This document shows, piece by piece, positions 1 to 5,960 of a stretch of DNA of 6,660 nt. The notes under the pieces were generated by a model that saw only the letters and a list, made by a program, of their open reading frames with translations, searched no databases and was not told the origin of the DNA. The position numbers were made by a program, and so were the translations under genes. Every line of letters begins with the position of its first letter. The first letter of the stretch is position 1. Source of the DNA: RGIG2206 sp045648425 (GTDB lineage: Bacteria; Bacillota; Clostridia; Oscillospirales; Acutalibacteraceae); the NCBI GenBank assembly GCA_045648425.1, contig JAZRNV010000094.1, positions 1-6,660 of the forward strand, read 5' to 3'.

Positions 1-848
1 TCGGCGGCAAGAAATTCTTGGTCAACGATAAGGGTGACAAGATATTTGCCATACTCCAATTCTTCAACGGTATAGGAGTTTTCGGTTGCAGTTTTATTAT
101 CTGCGTCAAACATCACTATCTCGCCAAAGGTGTATGATAAGTTCAGTGTATAATCATAAAATTCCACAGTTTTGCCTGCGGTGCGGATGGGTGCAAGGCC
201 CTCGGTCTCTACAATATACTCAAAGGTGTTATCGCCATTGTACTCGGCAATAACGATATCCTCTTTAACACCGGTGTTAATGGCGGTGTAGCGTATATCC
301 ACACCTTGGCCGAATACGTCCTCATACTGCACGTAGTCTCCATCGCGGCCTACCATACTGTTATTGCCGTCGGGGGTCATACGGATGCTGAAGCTGTTAT
401 CCTCAATCAGCACGCCGGTATTTATAAAAAGCGGAAAATAGGTTTTTACTTCATTGGCGGTGTTTTCGTAAGAATACCAATCGACCAAGCTTTCGGCCAA
501 AAGGGTGGGCTTAATACTGCTGTCGATAAAGCGGATATATCCCTCGTCATCCACGTATTTTATGGGAGTATCATAGGAATAAAGAGTCTTTGTGCCGTCG
601 GGGTCAATGGTGGTGAGCAAATTTAACTGCTCGGCATCGGTGGTATCCAGCTTAGCCCTTGACCAGCCCTCGTTAAGGTGGGCCTTTATCCCATCGGGCA
701 GGTTAGCCATAGTGTAATAGGCCAATTTGTCGATGGCCTGCTGAAGGTCATCCGGCGACAAGGCGGATGCCGAGGCCTGCAAACAGACGAACATCATCAC
801 CAGGCACAGCAAAACAGATAAAAGGCGTACAGATAACTTTTTCTTCAT
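1..848 (-). CDS. Secreted protein, N-terminal part (DNRLRE/RHS-associated type), truncated by window edge
   Basis: The minus-strand frame opens with ATG at 848-846 and stays open for 282 codons to the left edge, so only the N-terminus is present. Residues 1-29 form a classical Sec signal peptide: a basic start (MKKK), a hydrophobic core from about residue 9 to 23, and a small-residue ASASA stretch with cleavage likely after residue 29. No lipobox cysteine is seen. The mature part is acidic, rich in Tyr, Asp and Thr. Residues 92-112 (YDTP..KYVDDEGY) and 175-200 (YEDVFGQGVDIRYT, then GVKEDIV) resemble the N-terminal region of large clostridial wall or secreted proteins that often carry DNRLRE or RHS/YD repeats further on. 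That likeness is from memory of the family. Start support: AAAAGGAT lies 10 nt upstream (AGG to ATG) and a good promoter precedes it. The C-terminal domains, and hence the function, are outside the window. It has its own promoter and is unlikely to be co-transcribed with the isomerase gene. Confidence 0.85.
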   Translation of the reverse strand, partial: MKKKLSVRLLSVLLCLVMMFVCLQASASALSPDDLQQAIDKLAYYTMANLPDGIKAHLNEGWSRAKLDTTDAEQLNLLTTIDPDGTKTLYSYDTPIKYVDDEGYIRFIDSSIKPTLLAESLVDWYSYENTANEVKTYFPLFINTGVLIEDNSFSIRMTPDGNNSMVGRDGDYVQYEDVFGQGVDIRYTAINTGVKEDIVIAEYNGDNTFEYIVETEGLAPIRTAGKTVEFYDYTLNLSYTFGEIVMFDADNKTATENSYTVEELEYGKYLVTLIVDQEFLAA

Positions 849-856
849 TATAACAC

Positions 857-864
857 ATCCTTTT
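857..864 (-). promoter_or_regulatory. Ribosome binding site of the secreted-protein gene
   Basis: The minus strand reads AAAAGGAT here, with 10 nt between AGG and the ATG at 848. It fixes the start of the truncated reading frame, which also begins exactly at a signal peptide. Confidence 0.7.
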
Positions 865-878
865 CAGTTTGTAACTAT

Positions 879-907
879 ATTTTAGCACTTTTGTGAACAA
901 AAGTCGA
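879..907 (-). promoter_or_regulatory. Sigma-A-type promoter of the secreted-protein gene
   Basis: On the minus strand the -35 box is TCGACT (902-907, 4 of 6 matches), the spacer is 17 bp, and the -10 box is TAAAAT (879-884, 5 of 6) preceded by TGC, an extended -10 element. Transcription would start near 872, giving a leader of about 24 nt. A palindrome fills much of the spacer and overlaps the -35 box, so repression by a bound protein is plausible. Confidence 0.65.
887..904. repeat. 18-bp palindrome in promoter spacer, candidate operator
   Basis: ACTTTTGT (887-894) and ACAAAAGT (897-904) are perfect inverted arms separated by 2 nt. The palindrome sits between the -10 box and the -35 box of the secreted-protein promoter and overlaps the latter. 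A third identical arm, ACTTTTGT, lies at 920-927, just upstream of the promoter. The arms are too AT-rich and the position too early for a terminator. I cannot name the regulator. Confidence 0.55.
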
Positions 908-946
908 GTTTTTTATATAACTTTTGTCACGATGGGTTGGAAATTA

Positions 947-969
947 ACCGCCGAGGTGGTCTCGGCGGT
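947..969 (-). terminator. Hairpin terminator after the isomerase gene
   Basis: ACCGCCGAG (947-955) and CTCGGCGGT (961-969) form a perfect 9-bp GC-rich stem with a 5-nt loop, 21 nt past the isomerase stop codon. On the minus strand the stem is followed by TAATTTCC, a weak T-run, so termination may be partial. It separates the isomerase transcript from the secreted-protein promoter. Confidence 0.6.
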
Positions 970-990
970 ATGTTTTAGATTGATGTGTTT

Positions 991-1845
991 TTATTTTTCC
1001 GCAATCCGTCGGGCGGCTTGGGCCAGAGATATGCTTTGACGCTCAAACTCATCGGTAGGCAAGCTTTCCTTTGGAACGATTTCCAACGACAGCACGCCGT
1101 CGAAGCTGATTTCTTTTAAAGCGGCGGTAAAATCCTGCCAATCTGTCACTCCCTCAAAGGGTGGCAAATGCTCATCCCTTGCCCCACCGTTATCGTGGAC
1201 GTGCAACACCTTTATTTCGCTTGCCAGCCGTCTTACCGACTCCCCTGCCGACAGATCGCCCACCATTGTCACGTGACCCGTATCAAGGCAAATCTTGAAA
1301 TTATCGTCATTTATTTCCCGTGTAAGCTTTAGTATCTGCGACGGGGTGGCAAGGGAAAAATCGGGAAAGGGCGTATTTTCAACACATATAGTAACACCGC
1401 AGCTTTTGGCGGTTTTTAAAAGCTCTTTCATAAACTTGAGGTTTATACGCCAAGTATCCTCTTGACGGCCGATTTTTACATCCTCAATACCAAAGGGCAT
1501 TACGGGGTGTATGACCCAATACCTACAACCGAGCATCTGCGTGGCGCGGATGGATTTTTTCATCTTTTCAAATCTTTCGGGGAGTTCTGACTCGCCATCC
1601 CTTACGGGCCAGCGCCAGGGCCCGTGGGTCTGGTGAATTATAATCCCTGCCTTTTGAGCAAGTTCCTTTTCCTTTTTAAAATATGCCTCAAAATCCTGCT
1701 CGCTTAAGGAGTAAAGCTCGTTTTCGGTGTTGCATATATCAAAATCAACACAGTCAAAACCAAATGATTTTATCTTTTCGTATTTTTCGCCTTCAAATCT
1801 GTCGAAGCCGCCCTTACGCATCTTTACCGATATGCCGATCTTCAC
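991..1845 (-). CDS. Sugar phosphate isomerase/epimerase-like TIM-barrel protein
   Basis: This 284-residue protein belongs to the xylose isomerase-like TIM-barrel superfamily (AP endonuclease 2 fold), and its length is normal for a single-domain member. These cytoplasmic enzymes bind a divalent metal and interconvert ketoses, inositols or related sugars; the exact substrate cannot be read from sequence. Likely metal ligands are E156 in VENTP, D188 and H191 in LDTGH, H217 in HVHDN, and E255 in LSLEI near the last strand. H71, H74 and H113 (VIHP) also lie at strand ends. The segment DEHLPPFEGVTDW (224-236) matches the usual loop before the last helix. The start is GTG at 1845, with AAAGGAAG 9 nt upstream. 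An ATG 4 nt before it is out of frame and hits TGA after one codon. It looks monocistronic, with its own strong promoter and a hairpin at its end. It could also be a hydroxypyruvate isomerase-like or myo-inositol catabolism enzyme, but no partner genes here favour that. Confidence 0.88.
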   Translation of the reverse strand: MKIGISVKMRKGGFDRFEGEKYEKIKSFGFDCVDFDICNTENELYSLSEQDFEAYFKKEKELAQKAGIIIHQTHGPWRWPVRDGESELPERFEKMKKSIRATQMLGCRYWVIHPVMPFGIEDVKIGRQEDTWRINLKFMKELLKTAKSCGVTICVENTPFPDFSLATPSQILKLTREINDDNFKICLDTGHVTMVGDLSAGESVRRLASEIKVLHVHDNGGARDEHLPPFEGVTDWQDFTAALKEISFDGVLSLEIVPKESLPTDEFERQSISLAQAARRIAEK

Positions 1846-1852
1846 GCCATCA

Positions 1853-1860
1853 CTTCCTTT
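1853..1860 (-). promoter_or_regulatory. Ribosome binding site supporting the GTG start
   Basis: The minus strand reads AAAGGAAG, with 9 nt from AGGA to the GTG at 1845. The nearby ATG at 1849 would give only ATG GCG TGA, so GTG is the only workable start in this position. Confidence 0.7.
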
Positions 1861-1868
1861 ATGTGATT

Positions 1869-1897
1869 AATATAGCATAAAACTGACATTATGTCAA
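1869..1897 (-). promoter_or_regulatory. Strong sigma-A-type promoter of the isomerase gene
   Basis: On the minus strand a perfect -35 box TTGACA (1892-1897) is followed by a 17-bp spacer and a -10 box TATATT (1869-1874), with TGC directly before it. Transcription would start near 1862, leaving a leader of only about 17 nt that starts at the ribosome binding site. The -35 box lies inside a 13-bp palindrome and shares bases with the T-run of the upstream terminator. Confidence 0.85.
1884..1896. repeat. 13-bp palindrome over the -35 box, candidate operator
   Basis: TGACAT (1884-1889) and ATGTCA (1891-1896) are perfect inverted arms around one central base. The site covers most of the -35 box of the isomerase promoter, so a dimeric regulator bound here would block RNA polymerase. 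It lacks the central CG expected of a CcpA cre site. The regulator is unknown. Confidence 0.5.
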
Positions 1898-1924
1898 AAA
1901 AAGCGGGAGGGTTGTCACCCTCCC
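1896..1924 (-). terminator. Rho-independent terminator of the Na/Pi transporter gene
   Basis: GGGAGGGT (1905-1912) and ACCCTCCC (1917-1924) form an 8-bp stem with a 4-nt loop. On the minus strand this is followed by GC and seven T residues, a textbook terminator. It begins 7 nt after the transporter stop codon. The end of its T-run is the first bases of the next promoter's -35 box. Confidence 0.9.
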
Positions 1925-1931
1925 ACGTAAA

Positions 1932-3674
1932 TTAAATTGCGTATTTTTCAAGATAGCCCCGATAGCTGTCTTTAAACAGGTCACTGTCACGTCGGACAGC
2001 ATTTAGGGATTGGTGAATGTTCATATTGTTATGTGCAATATCAATTACACATCCTGCAATGTTCGAGCAGTGGTCAGAGGTGCGTTCAAGTCCCGTAAGC
2101 AAATCAGACAGAATAAACCCTGCATCAATAGTACACAGCCCCTGCTGCAAACGAACGATATGATTGGTGCGGATTTTTTCTTTAAGCAAGTCGATTACCT
2201 GCTCCAACGGTTCAACCTGCATTGCAGCTTCCAAATCGTCATTTACAAAAGCGGCAAGTGACAACTGTAAAATTTCCTTAACAGCAGCGTAAAGCACGTC
2301 AAGCTCTTTGACGGCATCGTCGGTAAAGACAATCTTTTTATCCCGCAGCTCCTCTGCCGATTCAACGAGATTTACACCGTGGTCTGAGATGCGTTCAAAG
2401 TCGCTGATAAGCTTGAGCAGTTTTGTTGCCTCGGCGCTGTCGTGGTCGCCCGTCTGCAAGCTGCTGAGGCGCACAAGATAGGTGCCCAAAATATCTTCAT
2501 ATCGGTCAGTCTTATCCTCTGCCTCACGCACTGACTCCGCCAACTCGGGTGTGTACTCCTTGAGGGCGGCAATACCGTCAAGAAGTGCAGTAACCGATAC
2601 ATTTGCCATATCAACAGTTACCTTACGGCAACGGTCAAGGGCGATGGGCGGTGTTGCAAGCAAACGCTCGTCAAGCTCGGTAGCAATTTCGGGAACATTG
2701 CCGTCGGGAACCAATTTGTTAACCATCTTTTCAAGCAAGCCCGCCATAGGAAGAAGCAACAATGTGCACAGCACGTTAAAGGCGGAGTGGCACACAAATA
2801 TAGTAAAGCCCGATGCCGTGTCACCAAGTATGGCAGGTGCAAAAATAACCTTAATCAGCAGAAATACGGTAAGCCAAACGGCAGTACCGATGATGTTAAA
2901 AAGCAAATGAACGCCTGCTGCTCGCTTTGCGTTTTTGTTAGCACCAACCGACGAGATAAGAGCGGTAACGCAGGTGCCGATGTTTTGGCCCATAATAATG
3001 GGGATGGCGGCAGCGTTGGTAATACCGCCTGTTGCAGACAGGGCCTGCAAAATACCAACCGAGGCAGAGCTTGACTGAATAATGGCGGTAAGCACTGCAC
3101 CTGCAACTACACCCAAAATGGGATTTTCAAACCAGGTCAAAATGCGAGTGAACTCGGGCACGTCTTTAAGCCCTGCCACCGCATCAGACATAGCCGACAT
3201 ACCAAACATCAAGGTAGCAAAGCCCAGAAGGATAACGCCCGTATCTTTGGCCTTACTGGTTTTGCAGAACATATAGTAATAAACGCCTACAAGTGCCAAA
3301 ACGGGGGTAAAAGAATCGGGCTTTGCAAGCTGAAGCCATATATTGTCCCCTTCGATGCCGTTTAAACTGAGTATAAGAGCTGTAATGGTGGTGCCCACAT
3401 TGGCACCCATAATCACGTTTATGGCTTGCCGCAAATTCATAACGCCGGAGTTAACGAAGCCCACCACCATAACCGTGGTTGCAGATGAGCTTTGAATAAC
3501 AGCGGTGACTCCTGCGCCGGTTAAAAAGCCGGCATACCATTTGCCGGTAAGACGACCAAGCAAAGCGCGCAATCCGCTTCCTGCTCGACGTTCGAGGGCC
3601 TGACCCATCATATTCATACCGAACAGGAACAAACAAAGTCCGCCCACCAATGACAAGGCGTTAAAAATCGTCAT
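1932..3674 (-). CDS. Na+/phosphate symporter-family protein with C-terminal PhoU-like domain
   Basis: The product is 580 residues, the usual size for bacterial Na/Pi-cotransporter II family proteins with a PhoU-like tail. Members couple phosphate movement across the cytoplasmic membrane to sodium; uptake versus efflux cannot be told from sequence. The first 320 residues or so hold the two inverted membrane repeats, each with the signature QSSS motif: QSSSATT at 61-67 and QSSSASV at 200-206, followed by GANVGTT and GQNIGTC. Residues 335-550 are helical and acidic, with the two PhoU metal-binding ExxxD motifs: E427/D431 in FERISDHG and E530/D534 in LERTSDHC. The ATG at 3674 is preferred over an in-frame TTG at 3680, because the AGAGGAAA site lies 9 nt before the ATG but only 3 nt before the TTG. 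It has its own promoter and a strong terminator, so it is probably monocistronic. No pst or pho two-component genes are nearby. Confidence 0.95.
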   Translation of the reverse strand: MTIFNALSLVGGLCLFLFGMNMMGQALERRAGSGLRALLGRLTGKWYAGFLTGAGVTAVIQSSSATTVMVVGFVNSGVMNLRQAINVIMGANVGTTITALILSLNGIEGDNIWLQLAKPDSFTPVLALVGVYYYMFCKTSKAKDTGVILLGFATLMFGMSAMSDAVAGLKDVPEFTRILTWFENPILGVVAGAVLTAIIQSSSASVGILQALSATGGITNAAAIPIIMGQNIGTCVTALISSVGANKNAKRAAGVHLLFNIIGTAVWLTVFLLIKVIFAPAILGDTASGFTIFVCHSAFNVLCTLLLLPMAGLLEKMVNKLVPDGNVPEIATELDERLLATPPIALDRCRKVTVDMANVSVTALLDGIAALKEYTPELAESVREAEDKTDRYEDILGTYLVRLSSLQTGDHDSAEATKLLKLISDFERISDHGVNLVESAEELRDKKIVFTDDAVKELDVLYAAVKEILQLSLAAFVNDDLEAAMQVEPLEQVIDLLKEKIRTNHIVRLQQGLCTIDAGFILSDLLTGLERTSDHCSNIAGCVIDIAHNNMNIHQSLNAVRRDSDLFKDSYRGYLEKYAI

Positions 3675-3680
3675 GGTCAA

Positions 3681-3688
3681 TTTCCTCT
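3681..3688 (-). promoter_or_regulatory. Ribosome binding site deciding the transporter start
   Basis: The minus strand reads AGAGGAAA, with 9 nt from GAGG to the ATG at 3674 and only 3 nt to the TTG at 3680. This spacing supports the shorter, 580-residue product. Confidence 0.75.
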
Positions 3689-3724
3689 CTTTTGTTTTCT
3701 TTTCTTCTGTTTATATCAATTTTC

Positions 3725-3753
3725 ATTTTAGCATATACACTTGTATTTGTATA
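3725..3753 (-). promoter_or_regulatory. Putative promoter of the Na/Pi transporter gene with nested inverted repeats
   Basis: On the minus strand the -35 box is TATACA (3748-3753, 4 of 6), the spacer is 17 bp, and the -10 box is TAAAAT (3725-3730, 5 of 6), preceded by TGC. The spacer holds inverted arms ATATACA (3733-3739) and TGTATAT (3748-3754), plus a tighter pair, ATACA (3735-3739) and TGTAT (3742-3746). These may be an operator or simple AT-rich chance. The leader would be about 45 nt. I cannot match it to a known Pho box. Confidence 0.55.
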
Positions 3754-3841
3754 TATTTTTTCTCACTTTTTAAAAACATTCGGTTTTTTTAATATTTTCT
3801 ATAAAAAAATCTAAAAAAAACAAACATAAACATCAGTAGTA

Positions 3842-3853
3842 TCGGTTGACCGA
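3842..3853. repeat. 12-bp palindrome over the -35 box of the BNR-protein promoter
   Basis: TCGGT (3842-3846) and ACCGA (3849-3853) are inverted arms separated by TG. The site contains the -35 box TTGACC (3846-3851), a position suited to repression. The arms are short, so chance is possible. Confidence 0.4.
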
Positions 3854-3874
3854 AGCCGTTTATTGTGCTACATT
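3846..3874 (+). promoter_or_regulatory. Sigma-A-type promoter of the BNR-repeat protein gene
   Basis: The -35 box is TTGACC (3846-3851, 5 of 6), the spacer is 17 bp, and the -10 box is TACATT (3869-3874, 4 of 6) with TGC directly before it. Transcription would start near 3881, about 20 nt before the chosen ATG. The run of A-tracts at 3801-3830 just upstream could act as an UP element. The in-frame GTG at 3865 falls inside the spacer, so it cannot be the start if this promoter is used. Confidence 0.65.
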
Positions 3875-3887
3875 ATAAAAAAGAACC

Positions 3888-3893
3888 GGGAGG
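3888..3893 (+). promoter_or_regulatory. Ribosome binding site deciding the BNR-protein start
   Basis: GGGAGG is followed by a 7-nt gap to the ATG at 3901. An earlier in-frame ATG at 3895 is only 1 nt away, which is too close, so 3901 is chosen. Confidence 0.75.
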
Positions 3894-3900
3894 GATGACA

Positions 3901-5919
3901 ATGAGCAATAAACTTCAGTGGCATATGATGCCCATGATTACAAAGGAAATGAAGCAGGCGGGCTATTTCGGCGGCGAGGGCGGCCAATGGGAGCTGTGTG
4001 TCACCTGCGATAAAGAGGATGGAAATCTGCTCTTTACGGGCACCGACGTAGGCGGTATGTTCCGCTCGGTTGACGGCGGCCGTATGTGGGCGGCTTGCAA
4101 CATCGGTCTTGACAGCAGGGGTGCTTGCTTTATTTGCATAGACCCGAAAAACAAAAAGCATCTGATTGCCGTGGGCTGCAACTCGGGCTCCAACGAATTC
4201 AACGGCATTTATCTCTCTTTTGATATGGGTGACACTTGGGAGCACACCTTCGGCGGTTATTTTGCAAGCTACCGCGATTTTCGTGATCAAGTGGCTATTG
4301 ACCCTTCAAGCTATGACGAAAAATTAGGATATTGCACCACCGTTTATTGGTCGCGGGTTTGCCACACCGATTTCAAAACCGCTTGGGGTGAGCATCGCCC
4401 TTGCGACGCTCTTTTCAAATCAACCGACGGCGGCAAAACCTGGGCACTCATTAAGGAGGGGCTTGGCGACGCCATTCTTAAAGTGCACCCCACAAGCGGT
4501 CGACTGTATGCTGCTCACGCAACAGGTCTTCACATCAGTGACGACGGTGGCAGCTCCTTCAAGCTCACCTTCAACGAATGGTTAGGGGGGCTTGACGTGG
4601 TGGACTGTCTGCCCGACAGCGTTTTTATCAACACCGTCAACGGTGCATACCGCTCTGACAACTGCGGTGAAAGCTTTGAGTTTTTGGGTGGTGACGGTTT
4701 CCCCGTTGGGGAAGAAAACCACGCCGCCTGGCTGAAGGTCAGCCCTGCCGACCCCAATTATATGGCTGTGTGCAAAATGTCAAATGACTATGCAAGAGCC
4801 GGTTTTGTATCTCATGACGGCGGCAAAAGCTGGGTAGAGCTGAAAAAGCAGAGCAAGCTCAACTTTATACCCGACAACAACCGTCAACTGGTTTTTGCCT
4901 GGCACCCCACCGACAGAAACATCTTGTGGACCCTCGGCGGCGATTTCACCTGCCGCAGCACCGACGGAGGTTTGACTGCCGACTGGTGTCACAACGGTAA
5001 CCTGGGCATTCTGGCAGGAGGCAAAATCCATTTTAACCTATTTGACCCCGACTTGTTCTATTACGCATCTCAGGATTATGACGGCTGTGTTACAACCGAC
5101 GGCGGAAAGACCTGGCGCTACATCAATATGTACGGTGAGGATTGGGGCGGCTTCTGTTATGGCGGCTATGCCATTGACAAAGACACCTACATTTGCGGCA
5201 GACGCTCAAGCTGGACAGGGCCCTCTGAGCTGTACGTCACCCACGACGGCGGCAAAACGGTGGTTCACACCGGACTCATATATAACGGGCTTGCCACTGC
5301 ATACGGAGACCCTGCCAATGAGTCAGTGGCCTTTGCAGGCCCCTACCGCACCGCCGACAAGGGCTATAACTGGGAAAAGGTGGAAGGTTGCAACGGTGTG
5401 TTTGACCATAACCCTGCAACCAAAGAATTGGTAGGCCTTTACGAAAACAAGGTTGTAATCTCATCCGACAGCGGTATCACCTGGCAGACGGTGGCAGAAT
5501 GCGGCAGCACGCTGTGCGATGTATGTGTTGACCACACAAGAAGCGTTTACTACGCTGTGGGCGGCAATCATCTCTACAAAATTGAGAAGGGAAAGGCAAT
5601 CGACATCACCCACAATATGCCCGTTAATCAGCTGGGACGCAGAGAGCCCCACGGGCTTGCCATTGACAAGCGCCATCCCCATGTTATATATGTAACGGGT
5701 GGCGGCAACGAATATATGAACGACAGCTGCACCATGCGCTCCACCGACGGAGGCCAAAGCTTTGAGGTGCTGACCAGAAACAAACGCAACAGCATAATAA
5801 CCGAGGGCTACGGCCTGGGCTGGGAGGCGGATGCCATCGCCTGCCGACCCGATAACGGTGTGCTTTATGTAGCAGGCGCCTGCTTCGGCTTTGCAACCGT
5901 TGACCCCTATGAAGAATAA
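3901..5919 (+). CDS. Asp-box (BNR) repeat beta-propeller protein, GH74/sortilin-like, no signal peptide
   Basis: The 672-residue product is built from about 12 Asp-box motifs (S/T-x-D-x-G-x-T/S-W/F). They begin at residues 56, 106, 174, 213, 252, 304, 353, 398, 447, 484, 521 and 614; the clearest are STDGGKTW (174), SHDGGKSW (304) and TTDGGKTW (398). Spacing is mostly 37-52 residues, as expected for propeller blades. A 93-residue gap after 521 suggests one degenerate repeat. The N-terminal GTDVGGMFRSVDGG (47-60) resembles the opening of GH74 xyloglucanase-type proteins. Such proteins bind or cleave glycans, but I cannot identify catalytic acids, so enzymatic activity is unproven. No signal peptide or membrane segment is seen and there are about 23 cysteines, which points to the cytoplasm. 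A longer reading from GTG at 3865 adds only a non-hydrophobic 12 residues and starts inside the promoter. The gene diverges from the transporter gene and ends at a bidirectional terminator. A binding or scaffold role is an alternative. Confidence 0.85.
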   Translation: MSNKLQWHMMPMITKEMKQAGYFGGEGGQWELCVTCDKEDGNLLFTGTDVGGMFRSVDGGRMWAACNIGLDSRGACFICIDPKNKKHLIAVGCNSGSNEFNGIYLSFDMGDTWEHTFGGYFASYRDFRDQVAIDPSSYDEKLGYCTTVYWSRVCHTDFKTAWGEHRPCDALFKSTDGGKTWALIKEGLGDAILKVHPTSGRLYAAHATGLHISDDGGSSFKLTFNEWLGGLDVVDCLPDSVFINTVNGAYRSDNCGESFEFLGGDGFPVGEENHAAWLKVSPADPNYMAVCKMSNDYARAGFVSHDGGKSWVELKKQSKLNFIPDNNRQLVFAWHPTDRNILWTLGGDFTCRSTDGGLTADWCHNGNLGILAGGKIHFNLFDPDLFYYASQDYDGCVTTDGGKTWRYINMYGEDWGGFCYGGYAIDKDTYICGRRSSWTGPSELYVTHDGGKTVVHTGLIYNGLATAYGDPANESVAFAGPYRTADKGYNWEKVEGCNGVFDHNPATKELVGLYENKVVISSDSGITWQTVAECGSTLCDVCVDHTRSVYYAVGGNHLYKIEKGKAIDITHNMPVNQLGRREPHGLAIDKRHPHVIYVTGGGNEYMNDSCTMRSTDGGQSFEVLTRNKRNSIITEGYGLGWEADAIACRPDNGVLYVAGACFGFATVDPYEE

Positions 5920-5920
5920 C

Positions 5921-5960
5921 AAAAAAAGAGGATTGAGAAGCATCTCAATCCTCTTTTTTT
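5921..5960. terminator. Bidirectional rho-independent terminator between convergent genes
   Basis: GAGGATTGAGA (5928-5938) and TCTCAATCCTC (5943-5953) form a perfect 11-bp stem with a 4-nt loop. It is flanked by seven A (5921-5927) and seven T (5954-5960), so the inverted repeat extends to 18 bp. It works on both strands: after the BNR gene on plus and after the PHP gene on minus. The PHP stop codon (TAA, 5961-5959) lies at the edge of the T-run. Confidence 0.95.

Noticed and set aside
306..626. Plus-strand open frame of 106 codons
   Set aside because: It lies antisense to the secreted-protein frame, which has a signal peptide, ribosome site and promoter. The antisense frame has none of these.
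1884..1896. CcpA cre site at the isomerase promoter
   Set aside because: The palindrome TGACAT-T-ATGTCA lacks the central CG and the spacing of a cre site.
2482..2910. Plus-strand open frame of 142 codons within the transporter gene
   Set aside because: It is a shadow of the transporter, whose QSSS and PhoU motifs prove the minus frame. The shadow translation is low-complexity Ser/Arg-rich and lacks a ribosome site.
991..3674. Isomerase and transporter as one operon
   Set aside because: A strong terminator and a near-consensus promoter lie between them.
3865..3900. Longer BNR protein starting at GTG 3865
   Set aside because: The GTG lies in the promoter spacer, upstream of the likely transcript start, and has no ribosome site. 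The ATG at 3901 has GGGAGG at a 7-nt distance.
3868..4290. Minus-strand open frame of 140 codons over the start of the BNR gene
   Set aside because: It is antisense to the propeller frame, would end inside the divergent promoter region, and shows no recognisable motif.
5461..5943. Minus-strand open frame of 160 codons across the end of the BNR gene
   Set aside because: It runs through the terminator hairpin and opposes the well-supported Asp-box frame. Its product resembles no family I know.
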